From positions 1 to 64,000 of the forward strand of contig JASJAN010000036.1 of the NCBI GenBank assembly GCA_030066985.1: a stretch of DNA of 64,000 nucleotides. The letters are read 5' to 3'. Source of the stretch: Desulfobacterales bacterium (GTDB lineage: Bacteria > Desulfobacterota > Desulfobacteria > Desulfobacterales > JAHEIW01). Both the position numbers and the translations under genes were made by a program. This document shows, one piece after another, positions 7,958 through 14,999 of the stretch. Below the pieces are notes generated by a model, which saw only the letters and a program-made list of their open reading frames with translations, did no database searches and was not told where the DNA came from. The number at the start of each line of letters is the position of its first letter. Position 1 is the stretch's first letter.

Positions 7958-8401
7958 ATGTGTGAAAGCTTTAAAACCAAATGTGTCTGCGGACAAAAAA
8001 CCGCTGAGATCTTTTTTGGCAAAATGGTTTTAGCGGAATCTTCAGTGGCAAAAGTCTTCTGCCCCAACTGCAGCCAGGATATAGACGCCAAACGCGCGGA
8101 ACGTATATGGGATAATGACTGGATTCTTGAAATGGATATGAATGTGTTGCGCACCCATGCCGGTTCGATGGGAATCGCACCGCAGGAAGTGACCGCTGCC
8201 TGGGTATTTGATCAGGGCTATGCCACCTGGGTCGGCATCACCCCGGATGATACTGAAAGAAGGAATCAGGAGCGCAATGAAATCCAGAAACTGGCCAAAA
8301 CCGATCTGCGTGCTTACTACGAGGCCATGAAGGAATGGGGGCTAAACCGTGAAAAGAAGTTTTTGGAAGAAGGCTGGCGCAAGATGAAAGCCCTGGCCTG
8401 A
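7958..8401 (+). CDS. Hypothetical protein with N-terminal zinc-ribbon-like Cys motifs
   Basis: 147 residues of unknown function. The N-terminus has Cys pairs spaced like a zinc ribbon: KTKCVCGQKTA at 7-17 and VFCPNCSQD near 34-42. The rest is predicted helical and charged, with conserved-looking Trp residues (WILEMDMNVL, AAWVFDQGYATWVGI). There is no signal peptide or membrane segment, so it is probably cytoplasmic. I start at ATG 7958 because GGAGG at 7943 lies about 10 nt upstream; a TTG start would overlap that site. It is convergent with superoxide dismutase and shares a terminator with it. Confidence 0.7.
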   Translation: MCESFKTKCVCGQKTAEIFFGKMVLAESSVAKVFCPNCSQDIDAKRAERIWDNDWILEMDMNVLRTHAGSMGIAPQEVTAAWVFDQGYATWVGITPDDTERRNQERNEIQKLAKTDLRAYYEAMKEWGLNREKKFLEEGWRKMKALA

Positions 8402-8466
8402 AACGGATGCAAAAATCCCCACAAATATTGGCATCGCGGATACAATCTTAGCTACCCAAAGATCAA

Positions 8467-8504
8467 GAGGGCAGGATGAAACTCATCCTGCCCTCCTGGT
8501 TTTT
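8467..8504. terminator. Strong bidirectional terminator
   Basis: A perfect 13-bp stem (GAGGGCAGGATGA with TCATCCTGCCCTC) with a 3-nt loop is followed by GGTTTTT on the plus strand. It lies between the ends of the convergent zinc-ribbon and superoxide dismutase genes. Confidence 0.85.
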
Positions 8505-8569
8505 GTAGATTAGATGAATAACGCTTTTTTTGAATGTTTGACGGTTTACCTTTCAAAAGCGCTGTGGTC

Positions 8570-9175
8570 CTATTGAATCGCGTTTTTATAGTTTTCATCA
8601 ACTTTTTGCCAGTTAATGATATTAAAGAATGCCGCAATATATTCCGGTCGGCGATTCTGATATTTCAGATAATAGGCATGCTCCCAGACATCCAAGCCCA
8701 GAATCGGTGTTTGTCCTTGACTCAGGGGGCTGTCCTGATTGGGTGTGGTGGTAATCTCAAGTTCTCCTTTGTTAACAACCAGCCATGTCCAGCCACTGCC
8801 AAAGAGTAAAGCAGCCGTATTTGAGAATTTTTCTTTAAAGCTGTCATAATCGCCGAATTTGGTCGTTATGGCTTTTGCGACGTCTCCGGCAAAATCAACC
8901 TCCTTCCACAACAACGGCCAGAAAAAGCTGTGGTTGGCATGCCCACCGCCGTGATTGCGAACAGCGGTACGAATCTTCTCCGGAATGGCATTCAGATCCG
9001 TTATTAGTTCTTCGGCGCTTTTGCTCTGGAAACTATCTTGGCCTTCAAGCGCGGCATTGAGTTTGTCGACATAGGTCTGGTGATGTTTGGTATGATGAAT
9101 CTGCATGGTTTGTTCATCAAAATACGGTTCCAACGCATTATATGCATATGGAAGCGCAGGTAGTGTATGGCTCAT
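8570..9175 (-). CDS. sod: Superoxide dismutase, Fe/Mn family (Mn-like residues)
   Basis: 201 residues, the normal length. Metal ligands are His27 (in IHHTKHH), His82 (HANHSFFW), Asp162 and His166 (DVWEHAYY). The second-sphere residues GGGHANHS and Gln147 in NQDSPL are of the Mn type, so a manganese or cambialistic enzyme is likely rather than a strict iron enzyme. There is no signal peptide, so it should be cytoplasmic. It converts superoxide to peroxide and oxygen, which protects oxygen-sensitive Fe-S enzymes such as those encoded nearby. GGAGGTG lies just upstream of the ATG. The gene is monocistronic and ends at a strong shared terminator. Confidence 0.95.
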   Translation of the reverse strand: MSHTLPALPYAYNALEPYFDEQTMQIHHTKHHQTYVDKLNAALEGQDSFQSKSAEELITDLNAIPEKIRTAVRNHGGGHANHSFFWPLLWKEVDFAGDVAKAITTKFGDYDSFKEKFSNTAALLFGSGWTWLVVNKGELEITTTPNQDSPLSQGQTPILGLDVWEHAYYLKYQNRRPEYIAAFFNIINWQKVDENYKNAIQ

Positions 9176-9780
9176 GTTTGCACCTCCGAATCGTGTTGTA
9201 ATTTTGACTTAAAGACAATAAGAAAAGATCTTTATGATTTTCATATGGTTAGGTTCAGTTTAATAATAAGCACTAAAATTGATCCGACAACTATTTGTGT
9301 GCACTAAGAAAACATATAAATATCAATCAGTTAATATTAAGAATGGTTTTTCTGATTTAGTAGCTGCATAAATTTTAAGCGACTGTATCGTGCAAACTCA
9401 TGCATAAGAGGTGTACCGAAAGAACAGGGATCGAATTCAAATAATCGTTGAAGCGCAAATTCGATTTCATGTTCTCAACTTGCTTTGAGATCACAAGCTG
9501 TTCTTTCGCAACGCACCCTAATGCATTCAAACAGTGCACGATGTCTATGCTGACAATTGGGTTTTCCAAATCGGATGCAAAGCACTCGATTTCACCCGCA
9601 ACGTTTGGGGCACTTCGCGCCCCTGTGTTTTCCCGCCTGTGTCGGTAAAACCCAAGCCACCCGCTGTGCGTGTGGTCGTTGACTCATTGCGCTACTGTCA
9701 TGAGCACTGCAGAAATGCTCCTCGGCCGCTTAGTTCATTAAGACTTAGACTGGCGGTTACTTGCACTTGGAGACCTACTG
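9176..9780. other. 600-bp intergenic region with a structured segment
   Basis: No supported gene. The small open frames on both strands lack ribosome sites and resemble no protein. It includes the multi-stem fold at 9410-9517, listed separately, and the leaders of the divergent sod and MFS genes. Confidence 0.5.
9410..9517. ncRNA. Candidate structured RNA or cruciform (three-way junction)
   Basis: A perfect 11-bp closing stem, CGAAAGAACAG (9417-9427) with CTGTTCTTTCG (9498-9508), encloses two hairpins: ATCGAATT (9430-9437) with AATTCGAT (9458-9465), and TCTCAA (9473-9478) with TTGAGA (9485-9490). An extra outer pairing GGTGT/GCACC extends the base. No open frame explains it. Strand and function are unknown. 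Confidence 0.45.
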
Positions 9781-11004
9781 ATGACCCGTCTGAAAATCGT
9801 GTCGAATTTTTTAGGATTAACCCAAAGTACGGTTGGATTGCTGTTTATGGTGGTTTTGGTGGGCATGGGCGAGCGTATGGCCGAGCGCTTTCTGCCCATT
9901 TATTTACTGTCATTGGGTGGCGGTGTAATATCGATCGGCCTGCTAAACGGACTGGATAATTTCTTATCTGCCGTTTATGCCTTTCCGGGAGGGTATATAT
10001 CCGAGCGCATCGGTTTTAAACGATCACTATTGGTGTTTAATTTTATGGCCATGGCCGGTTTTTTAGTCGTCATTCTGATCCCGGCCTGGCAGGCGGTTTT
10101 AATTGGTGCTGTCTTTTTCCTGGCCTGGTCGGCCATATCCCTGCCGGCGACCATGGGTCTGATTGCTAAAGTGCTGCCGACCAACAAAAGAACCATGGGT
10201 GTCACCATGCATTCGCTGGTGCGTCGCTTTCCAATGGCGCTGGGACCGATACTGGGCGGATTGTGTATTGGTGTTTGGGGGGTTGAGCAGGGTGTTCGCA
10301 TTGCTTTTTGTGTTGCCTTAGCACTGGCAATATTAGCGGTTTTACTGCAACAAAAGTTAATAGAAGATGATAGTCAAGCTACGTCTGGTGACGATTGCCA
10401 GATCTCACCTGAAAAGAATCCTTGGAAATTGTTCCAATCGATGGATGTTTCGCTGAAAAGGTTACTGGTATCCGATATCCTTATCCGGTTTTGTGAACAA
10501 ATTCCCTATGCCTTTGTCGTGGTCTGGTGCATGCAGACAGTTACCCGTCCGGTAACGGCTTTTCAATTCGGCCTGCTGACCGCCATTGAAATGGCCACAG
10601 CAGTACTGGTTTACATTCCGGTGGCCCACTTTGCAGATAAAACCACCAAAAAGCCTTTTGTCGTGGCCACCTTTATCTTTTTTACCTTTTTCCCTTTAGT
10701 GCTCTTATTCTGCCAGTCGTTTGTATGGTTGATTTCGGCATTTGTGCTCAGAGGCTTAAAAGAATTTGGCGAGCCCACCCGTAAATCGCTGATACTGGAT
10801 TTGGCGCCGGAATCCTGCAAAGCCGGCATGTACGGTCTGTATTATTTTATGCGGGATGTGTGTGTCTCTGTCGCGGCCTTTAGTGGGGCTTTTTTATGGC
10901 AGATTAGCCCGGCAACCAATTTGATTGTCGCCTTCGCATTTGGTGTGGTGGGGACCATCGCATTTGCCCGCTATGGTACCGATGTCCGCAAGCCTAACGG
11001 TTGA
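9781..11004 (+). CDS. Major facilitator superfamily transporter
   Basis: 407 residues with about 12 predicted membrane segments in two halves separated by a hydrophilic loop (about 195-220, SQATSGDDCQISPEKNPW). The first half has the MFS-type stretch GGYISERIGFKRSLLVF after helix 2, and the same region of the second half reads VAHFADKTTKKPFVVAT. This is the MFS loop 2-3 signature repeated. It is an inner-membrane secondary transporter, perhaps a drug or metabolite exporter; the substrate cannot be inferred. GGAGA lies 8 nt before the ATG. No partner gene is adjacent on the same strand. Confidence 0.85.
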   Translation: MTRLKIVSNFLGLTQSTVGLLFMVVLVGMGERMAERFLPIYLLSLGGGVISIGLLNGLDNFLSAVYAFPGGYISERIGFKRSLLVFNFMAMAGFLVVILIPAWQAVLIGAVFFLAWSAISLPATMGLIAKVLPTNKRTMGVTMHSLVRRFPMALGPILGGLCIGVWGVEQGVRIAFCVALALAILAVLLQQKLIEDDSQATSGDDCQISPEKNPWKLFQSMDVSLKRLLVSDILIRFCEQIPYAFVVVWCMQTVTRPVTAFQFGLLTAIEMATAVLVYIPVAHFADKTTKKPFVVATFIFFTFFPLVLLFCQSFVWLISAFVLRGLKEFGEPTRKSLILDLAPESCKAGMYGLYYFMRDVCVSVAAFSGAFLWQISPATNLIVAFAFGVVGTIAFARYGTDVRKPNG

Positions 11005-11041
11005 AGCCATATTTTACCCGACGGTCATCAGGGCAAAATAA

Positions 11042-11094
11042 AACGCCCTATTTGTGATTGGCAAGATTATCAGAGGGATCACAAACAAGGCGTT
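11042..11094. terminator. Long interrupted inverted repeat, probable terminator
   Basis: Left arm AACGCC-CTA-TTTGTGAT (11042-11058) pairs with ATCACAAA-CAA-GGCGTT (11078-11094) around a 19-nt loop. It lies between the convergent MFS and NifU-type genes. No strong T-run follows. Confidence 0.5.
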
Positions 11095-11165
11095 GACTTA
11101 TAAGGGATATATTCTTTTACGGTTCTCGCCGAACCAAGGTTGTCAGATTTCTTCGACGGCTCACA

Positions 11166-11384
11166 TTATACGGACTCCACGCTGACGATTTCAGGGATTT
11201 TCTTTTTGACGTATGTTTCGATGCCCTGTTTGAGGGTCATCTGTGACATGGGGCACCCGCCGCAAGCACCCGTCAAACGGACGGTGACAACACCGTCCAC
11301 TACATCGACCAACTCCACATCGCCACCATCAGCCTGAAGCGACGGCCGAATATCATCCAACGCGCTTTGAACCTGCTCTTTCAT
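11166..11384 (-). CDS. NifU C-terminal domain (Nfu-type) Fe-S scaffold
   Basis: 72 residues that consist only of the NifU C-terminal domain. The family pattern is complete: IRPSLQADGGDVELV near the start, then the cluster-binding Cys41-x-x-Cys44 in GACGGCPMS and the downstream helix TLKQGIETYVK. Two subunits normally share a [4Fe-4S] cluster through this CxxC and pass it to target proteins. Small stand-alone versions are common in anaerobes. The upstream leader ends in GGAGAAAAC just before the start. It may serve the many Fe-S proteins in the region (complex I, radical SAM enzymes), but it is not linked to them in an operon. Confidence 0.92.
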   Translation of the reverse strand: MKEQVQSALDDIRPSLQADGGDVELVDVVDGVVTVRLTGACGGCPMSQMTLKQGIETYVKKKIPEIVSVESV

Positions 11385-11990
11385 TGTTTTCTCCAGAATT
11401 GTTAAGGGTTATGGTTATTTAAAGATATCGTTTCCGACATTAATCTTTATACCACTTTGTGGCATTGGTCAAGCTTTTCCTGTCTTTTAGGTGGCAACAG
11501 TCAGCTGACTATCGCCTGGCTTAAAGGTTCAATGTCTGGCAACAGGTTTCTTGTCGCCAGTTGCTGCATCACACAAATAGATCTCTGGTTCTTGCCAGTA
11601 GCCAAGGGCGAGCAGCCAATGGCTGAAGAAATGACGCCTGCTTTTGGGGTCGAAGCCCCAAACGTTTGAACCCTGAACCCCTGAACGCTGAGCCTAAGAA
11701 CCTGATACCTGACACACAAACCATTATTTGCTAAATTTTAATTACGAAATAGGAAATTTGCAATCGCGAATTCGTTGAATAAGGATTTTACTGCTGATTT
11801 CAATAGATGATTAAAAGCAACTGCTCATATGCTGGCCAAAACATGGGTGATGAAAAATCCAATTGACACGTCGCTTGGGGATGCGTTAATCATTAAACGT
11901 TCCTCAATAAACCGCGCATCATTCCTTTAAACCTGCTCAATCTCCTAAACGGGTACCCATCTCAATGTATCGGGTGAAGGGGGCTCAAAG
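11385..11990. repeat. Intergenic region with CTGAACC/CTGACAC-type repeats
   Basis: 600 bp without a supported gene. At 11672-11719 there is a degenerate run of CCTGAAC and CCTGACAC units belonging to the dispersed GTGTCAGG family, and a small GGGG-TCGAAG-CCCC hairpin at 11646-11659. A CAGTTGCTG / GCCAGTAGCC-rich stretch (11545-11625) resembles those near 32380 and 47750. Confidence 0.5.
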
Positions 11991-12698
11991 ATGATTGAAT
12001 CCATATATCAAATTTTGGCTAAAATTGGTTACACACACCCGCTGCACCCGCCTGCCACCCATTTGCCCGCCGGCCTGATTATCGGCGGGTTTTTATTCGC
12101 TCTGGTAGCCTGGATTTTTAATCGCAAAAATGTGGCCCAGAGTGCCCGGCATTGTTTTATACTGGCCTTGATTATGGCAATTCCGACTGTATTGCTCGGT
12201 CTGATGGACTGGCAGCAGCGCTTTGGTGGTGCCTACCTGTTTGAGATCAAAATGAAGCTGGTACTGGCCGGAATACTGTTATTTTTGCTCTTGGTAGCTG
12301 CAGTTTACGGCGCTTTGGCCAGCGGTCTGACCAAAACCCTCGTGGCCATCTATACACTTTGCCTCCTGACCGTCGTCGGCCTGGGATATTTTGGCGGGGA
12401 ATTGGTGTACGGTACCCGTGAGCCTGCTGCGGCCGAGGCCTCTGGGATGGCGGCCACCGGCGAACAACTGTTCAAGCAAAATTGTTCGGCCTGTCACTTT
12501 ACCGACAGCACGGCAACCAAGGTGGGGCCGGGATTGAAAGGCGTTTTCAAGCAGGATAAATTTCCCGTCAGCAAGCATTCGGTTTCAGATGATAATTTTC
12601 GCCAGCTCTTAAAAACGCCTTTCAGCAAAATGCCGCCCTTCGGGCACCTATCTGAAGATCAGGTGGATGCTTTGCTGGATTATGTAAAAACGCTGTAA
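11991..12698 (+). CDS. DUF2231 membrane protein fused to cytochrome c
   Basis: 235 residues. The N-terminal 140 residues form a four-helix membrane domain of the DUF2231 type, recognisable from THPLHPPATHLPAGL at 15-29. The C-terminal 80 residues are a small class I cytochrome c, with haem site CSACH (165-169) and a likely distal Met in KMPPFGHL. The cytochrome domain should be periplasmic, tethered by the membrane domain, and probably passes electrons to or from a membrane complex. The next gene encodes a secreted protein with a closely similar cytochrome domain, 52 bp downstream. The partner redox enzyme is not evident. Confidence 0.85.
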   Translation: MIESIYQILAKIGYTHPLHPPATHLPAGLIIGGFLFALVAWIFNRKNVAQSARHCFILALIMAIPTVLLGLMDWQQRFGGAYLFEIKMKLVLAGILLFLLLVAAVYGALASGLTKTLVAIYTLCLLTVVGLGYFGGELVYGTREPAAAEASGMAATGEQLFKQNCSACHFTDSTATKVGPGLKGVFKQDKFPVSKHSVSDDNFRQLLKTPFSKMPPFGHLSEDQVDALLDYVKTL

Positions 12699-12750
12699 CG
12701 TCAGTTTGATTAATGTTAACTCTTACCGAACAAAAGGACAAGAATTGCGA

Positions 12751-14010
12751 ATGAAACCGAAACGATCATCTAAAAGGATTCTGGGAATTGCTTTGGGATG
12801 CCTATGCGCATGTTTGACCCTTTGGGGCTTTGCGCAGGCATGGGGGCAAACCTTCATCTCTGGTAAAGTCATCACAGCCGATGGCAAGGTGGTTGCCAGC
12901 GGTGCGGTGGCGCTGGAAAAAGGTGAGCTGCACAACGATGCCTTTTTAGCAGGCGGGGCGATTGGTTCTGACGGCACGTTTAAAATACCTTTACCGAGCG
13001 GCGGCCCATGGGGTCTGCACGTCTACAGTGAAGGATATATCTACTTTCCGCTACAGGTGCAGATCAAAGTGGGTGAGGACAACGACATCCCGGTGATTTT
13101 GCCGGTGGACGGGAACCCGGCTGACGATCCGCGGATCAGCGACATTCGTTTCCAAAAAATTTCCGATCAGGTCTTTCAAATCAAAATGCGGGTTGATGAC
13201 GCCAACGATAACCTCGGCCCCCAGATGCTGGCAGTTGATGCCAAACGGTTTCGATCCTACCGGTTGGTGCCGGTCAGCGGCGATCTGAAGGATAAAAAAG
13301 CGGATTTTCCAGTTGGGGAATATGAATCGCCGTTTATCCCCATACCGCTTGATACGGAGGATTTAAACGACTGGCTTTTTGTGGTGGCGGATCATCAATG
13401 CAGCAATGGCCCAATTTATAGCGGTTTGAATCAATCCATTTTCAAACCGGCAGTTGCACATGCTGAAAAATTAGCCTGCGATGTGGCCGGGATCTGGAAG
13501 TCCAATTTTGATAAGGTGTATCAATTTGCTCCGGAAAAGGCAGGTAAGTTCAGCGGCAAGCAGTTCGCAGGCGATATTTTAATCGATAAGATGGCTCAAT
13601 CCGGAAATAATGTCACTATGGACTTCCGTTTCAAAGGCGACAAGGGCAAAGCGGATCTTCAGCTGGCGTGTCAGGAAAATCAAATCCGTTTGGTGGGAAC
13701 CTTCCAGTTGCCGGAGCGCTCCGGTGAGTGGGTCTTTACCAAACTACAAAATGCCAAGGCGACGCAATCCGGTAAGGATCTGTTTGCCGCCAACTGTTCA
13801 GGTTGTCATTTTATTGATCGCAAGGATACCAAGGTGGGTCCCGGGTTGCTGGGGCTTTTTAAAAATCCCAAACTTCCCCGGTCTGGGCGCGCAACCAGCG
13901 AAGAAAACGTCCGAGATACCATCGTCAACGGGCAAGGGAAAATGCCGCCATTTAAACACCTTGAAGAATCTAAAATAAAAGCCCTCATTGACTATTTAAA
14001 AACTTTATAA
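12751..14010 (+). CDS. Secreted protein with carboxypeptidase-regulatory-like domain and C-terminal cytochrome c
   Basis: About 419 residues. A signal peptide (MKPKRSSKRILGIALGCLC onward) is followed by a beta-sandwich typical of carboxypeptidase-regulatory-like domains: FISGKVITADGKVVASGAV, then a GSDGTFKIPLP turn. The middle 200 residues are unrecognised and predicted beta-rich. The C-terminal 75 residues are a cytochrome c with haem site CSGCH and a likely distal Met in KMPPFKHL, closely related to that of the preceding gene. The start is ATG 12751; an in-frame TTG at 12745 is closer to the AAGGA ribosome site. It is probably periplasmic and co-transcribed with the DUF2231-cytochrome gene. 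Confidence 0.75.
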   Translation: MKPKRSSKRILGIALGCLCACLTLWGFAQAWGQTFISGKVITADGKVVASGAVALEKGELHNDAFLAGGAIGSDGTFKIPLPSGGPWGLHVYSEGYIYFPLQVQIKVGEDNDIPVILPVDGNPADDPRISDIRFQKISDQVFQIKMRVDDANDNLGPQMLAVDAKRFRSYRLVPVSGDLKDKKADFPVGEYESPFIPIPLDTEDLNDWLFVVADHQCSNGPIYSGLNQSIFKPAVAHAEKLACDVAGIWKSNFDKVYQFAPEKAGKFSGKQFAGDILIDKMAQSGNNVTMDFRFKGDKGKADLQLACQENQIRLVGTFQLPERSGEWVFTKLQNAKATQSGKDLFAANCSGCHFIDRKDTKVGPGLLGLFKNPKLPRSGRATSEENVRDTIVNGQGKMPPFKHLEESKIKALIDYLKTL

Positions 14011-14057
14011 GGTGTGTCTATCTATTTCTTAAGCCGTTTATTCCCATAATAATTCAT

Positions 14058-14093
14058 GGGCTCTGTGCTGAAGACTTGAGCGGCACAGAGCCC
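14058..14093 (+). terminator. Terminator after the cytochrome pair
   Basis: A perfect 11-bp stem (GGGCTCTGTGC with GCACAGAGCCC) and a 14-nt loop lie 48 nt after the stop codon, followed by a moderately T-rich stretch. Confidence 0.7.
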
Positions 14094-14145
14094 GTTGTCA
14101 TTTTCCTCAATTTGGCAAATTTTGTTCAATTCAGATTACAGCATA

Positions 14146-14760
14146 ATGACAAATAGGCTTCTAATAGGAATTGCCCTCCTATGTTTTCTGCCGATAACAA
14201 TGGCGGGCAATGCGGCAGATCCAGATGGGTTGCTCCAACCACCGGGACTAAGACTGCTCAATGAACCAGCAACCGTAATTCCCGCCACCTATCAATACGT
14301 TAACCAGAAACGGGAGCTGCCGCTATATCGAAGCACCTCCGGTGCACCGATGACCGGATGGAAAAAGAAATTCATTCAAACACGCCGCTTTTCAAGTAAT
14401 CATAGCGCCTGGATCTTTTACCGACCATCGGATTTAAAGCGAATTCAGGTCATCGGAAATTCTGTAACATCGGATCCGTTGCAAATCTGGCCGGTGGGGG
14501 CAACACTGATCCTGGAGGGATACAAAGGGGATGCTTCGCGGGCTGGTGACACCCAACCCATCGAGATTGAGATGATGACGAAAACGGCACCGGCACTCGC
14601 GTCCGCTACCAAAAACTTCTTTGCGGTTGAATGGAGTTATGCGCGTTTTTCTCCGGACGGCAACTGGTCATTGTCGAGACAGAAGTTAATGCAATGCCAT
14701 CAGTGCCACAGCATTGCCTTTCAGCTGACAGGTGACCTCATTTTCACACAGTTTCCTTAG
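14146..14760 (+). CDS. Cytochrome P460-like periplasmic haem protein
   Basis: 204 residues with a signal peptide (MTNRLLIGIALLCFLPITM). The mature part fits the cytochrome P460 family: an early segment TYQYVNQKRELPLYR, a beta-rich core, and one C-terminal haem attachment site CHQCH near residue 183. P460 proteins bind an unusual cross-linked haem and occur in nitrogen-compound or stress metabolism; the exact role here is unknown. A longer frame begins at TTG 14095, but it abuts the upstream terminator, and ATG 14146 gives a clean signal peptide. It follows two other c-type cytochrome genes, so the three form a haem-protein cluster. Confidence 0.75.
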   Translation: MTNRLLIGIALLCFLPITMAGNAADPDGLLQPPGLRLLNEPATVIPATYQYVNQKRELPLYRSTSGAPMTGWKKKFIQTRRFSSNHSAWIFYRPSDLKRIQVIGNSVTSDPLQIWPVGATLILEGYKGDASRAGDTQPIEIEMMTKTAPALASATKNFFAVEWSYARFSPDGNWSLSRQKLMQCHQCHSIAFQLTGDLIFTQFP

Positions 14761-14824
14761 CACGCTGGGCCCCGTATAATTTGCATCACATGTTTTTCAT
14801 ACAGGTTTCAGGCCTCAAATGGTG

Positions 14825-14963
14825 TTCAGGTGTCAGTGTTCAGGTGTCAGGGAGCGTCAGACTAAAATCAAAAACAAATAAACATTCGACCGTTAATGCA
14901 ACTGATTAGCAAGAACTCGAGACTGGCGACCGAAGGCCCGACACCTGAACACTGACACCTGAA
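14825..14963. repeat. GTGTCAGG-family element with perfect 23-bp inverted ends
   Basis: The left end (14825-14847, TTCAGGTGTCAG units) is the exact reverse complement of the right end (14941-14963). The interior contains AGACTAAAAT, CATTCGACCGTTA and GACCGAAGGCC, which recur in the same order in the element at 57894-58071. It resembles a miniature inverted-repeat element without coding capacity. Confidence 0.75.
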
Positions 14964-14999
14964 AACTATAATTGGGGGCCTGTAGCATCATTTAAACCA

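Noticed and set aside
9534-9959. Plus-strand frame of 141 codons before the MFS gene
   Set aside because: Most of it overlaps the MFS gene in another frame. It has no ribosome site and no familiar motif.
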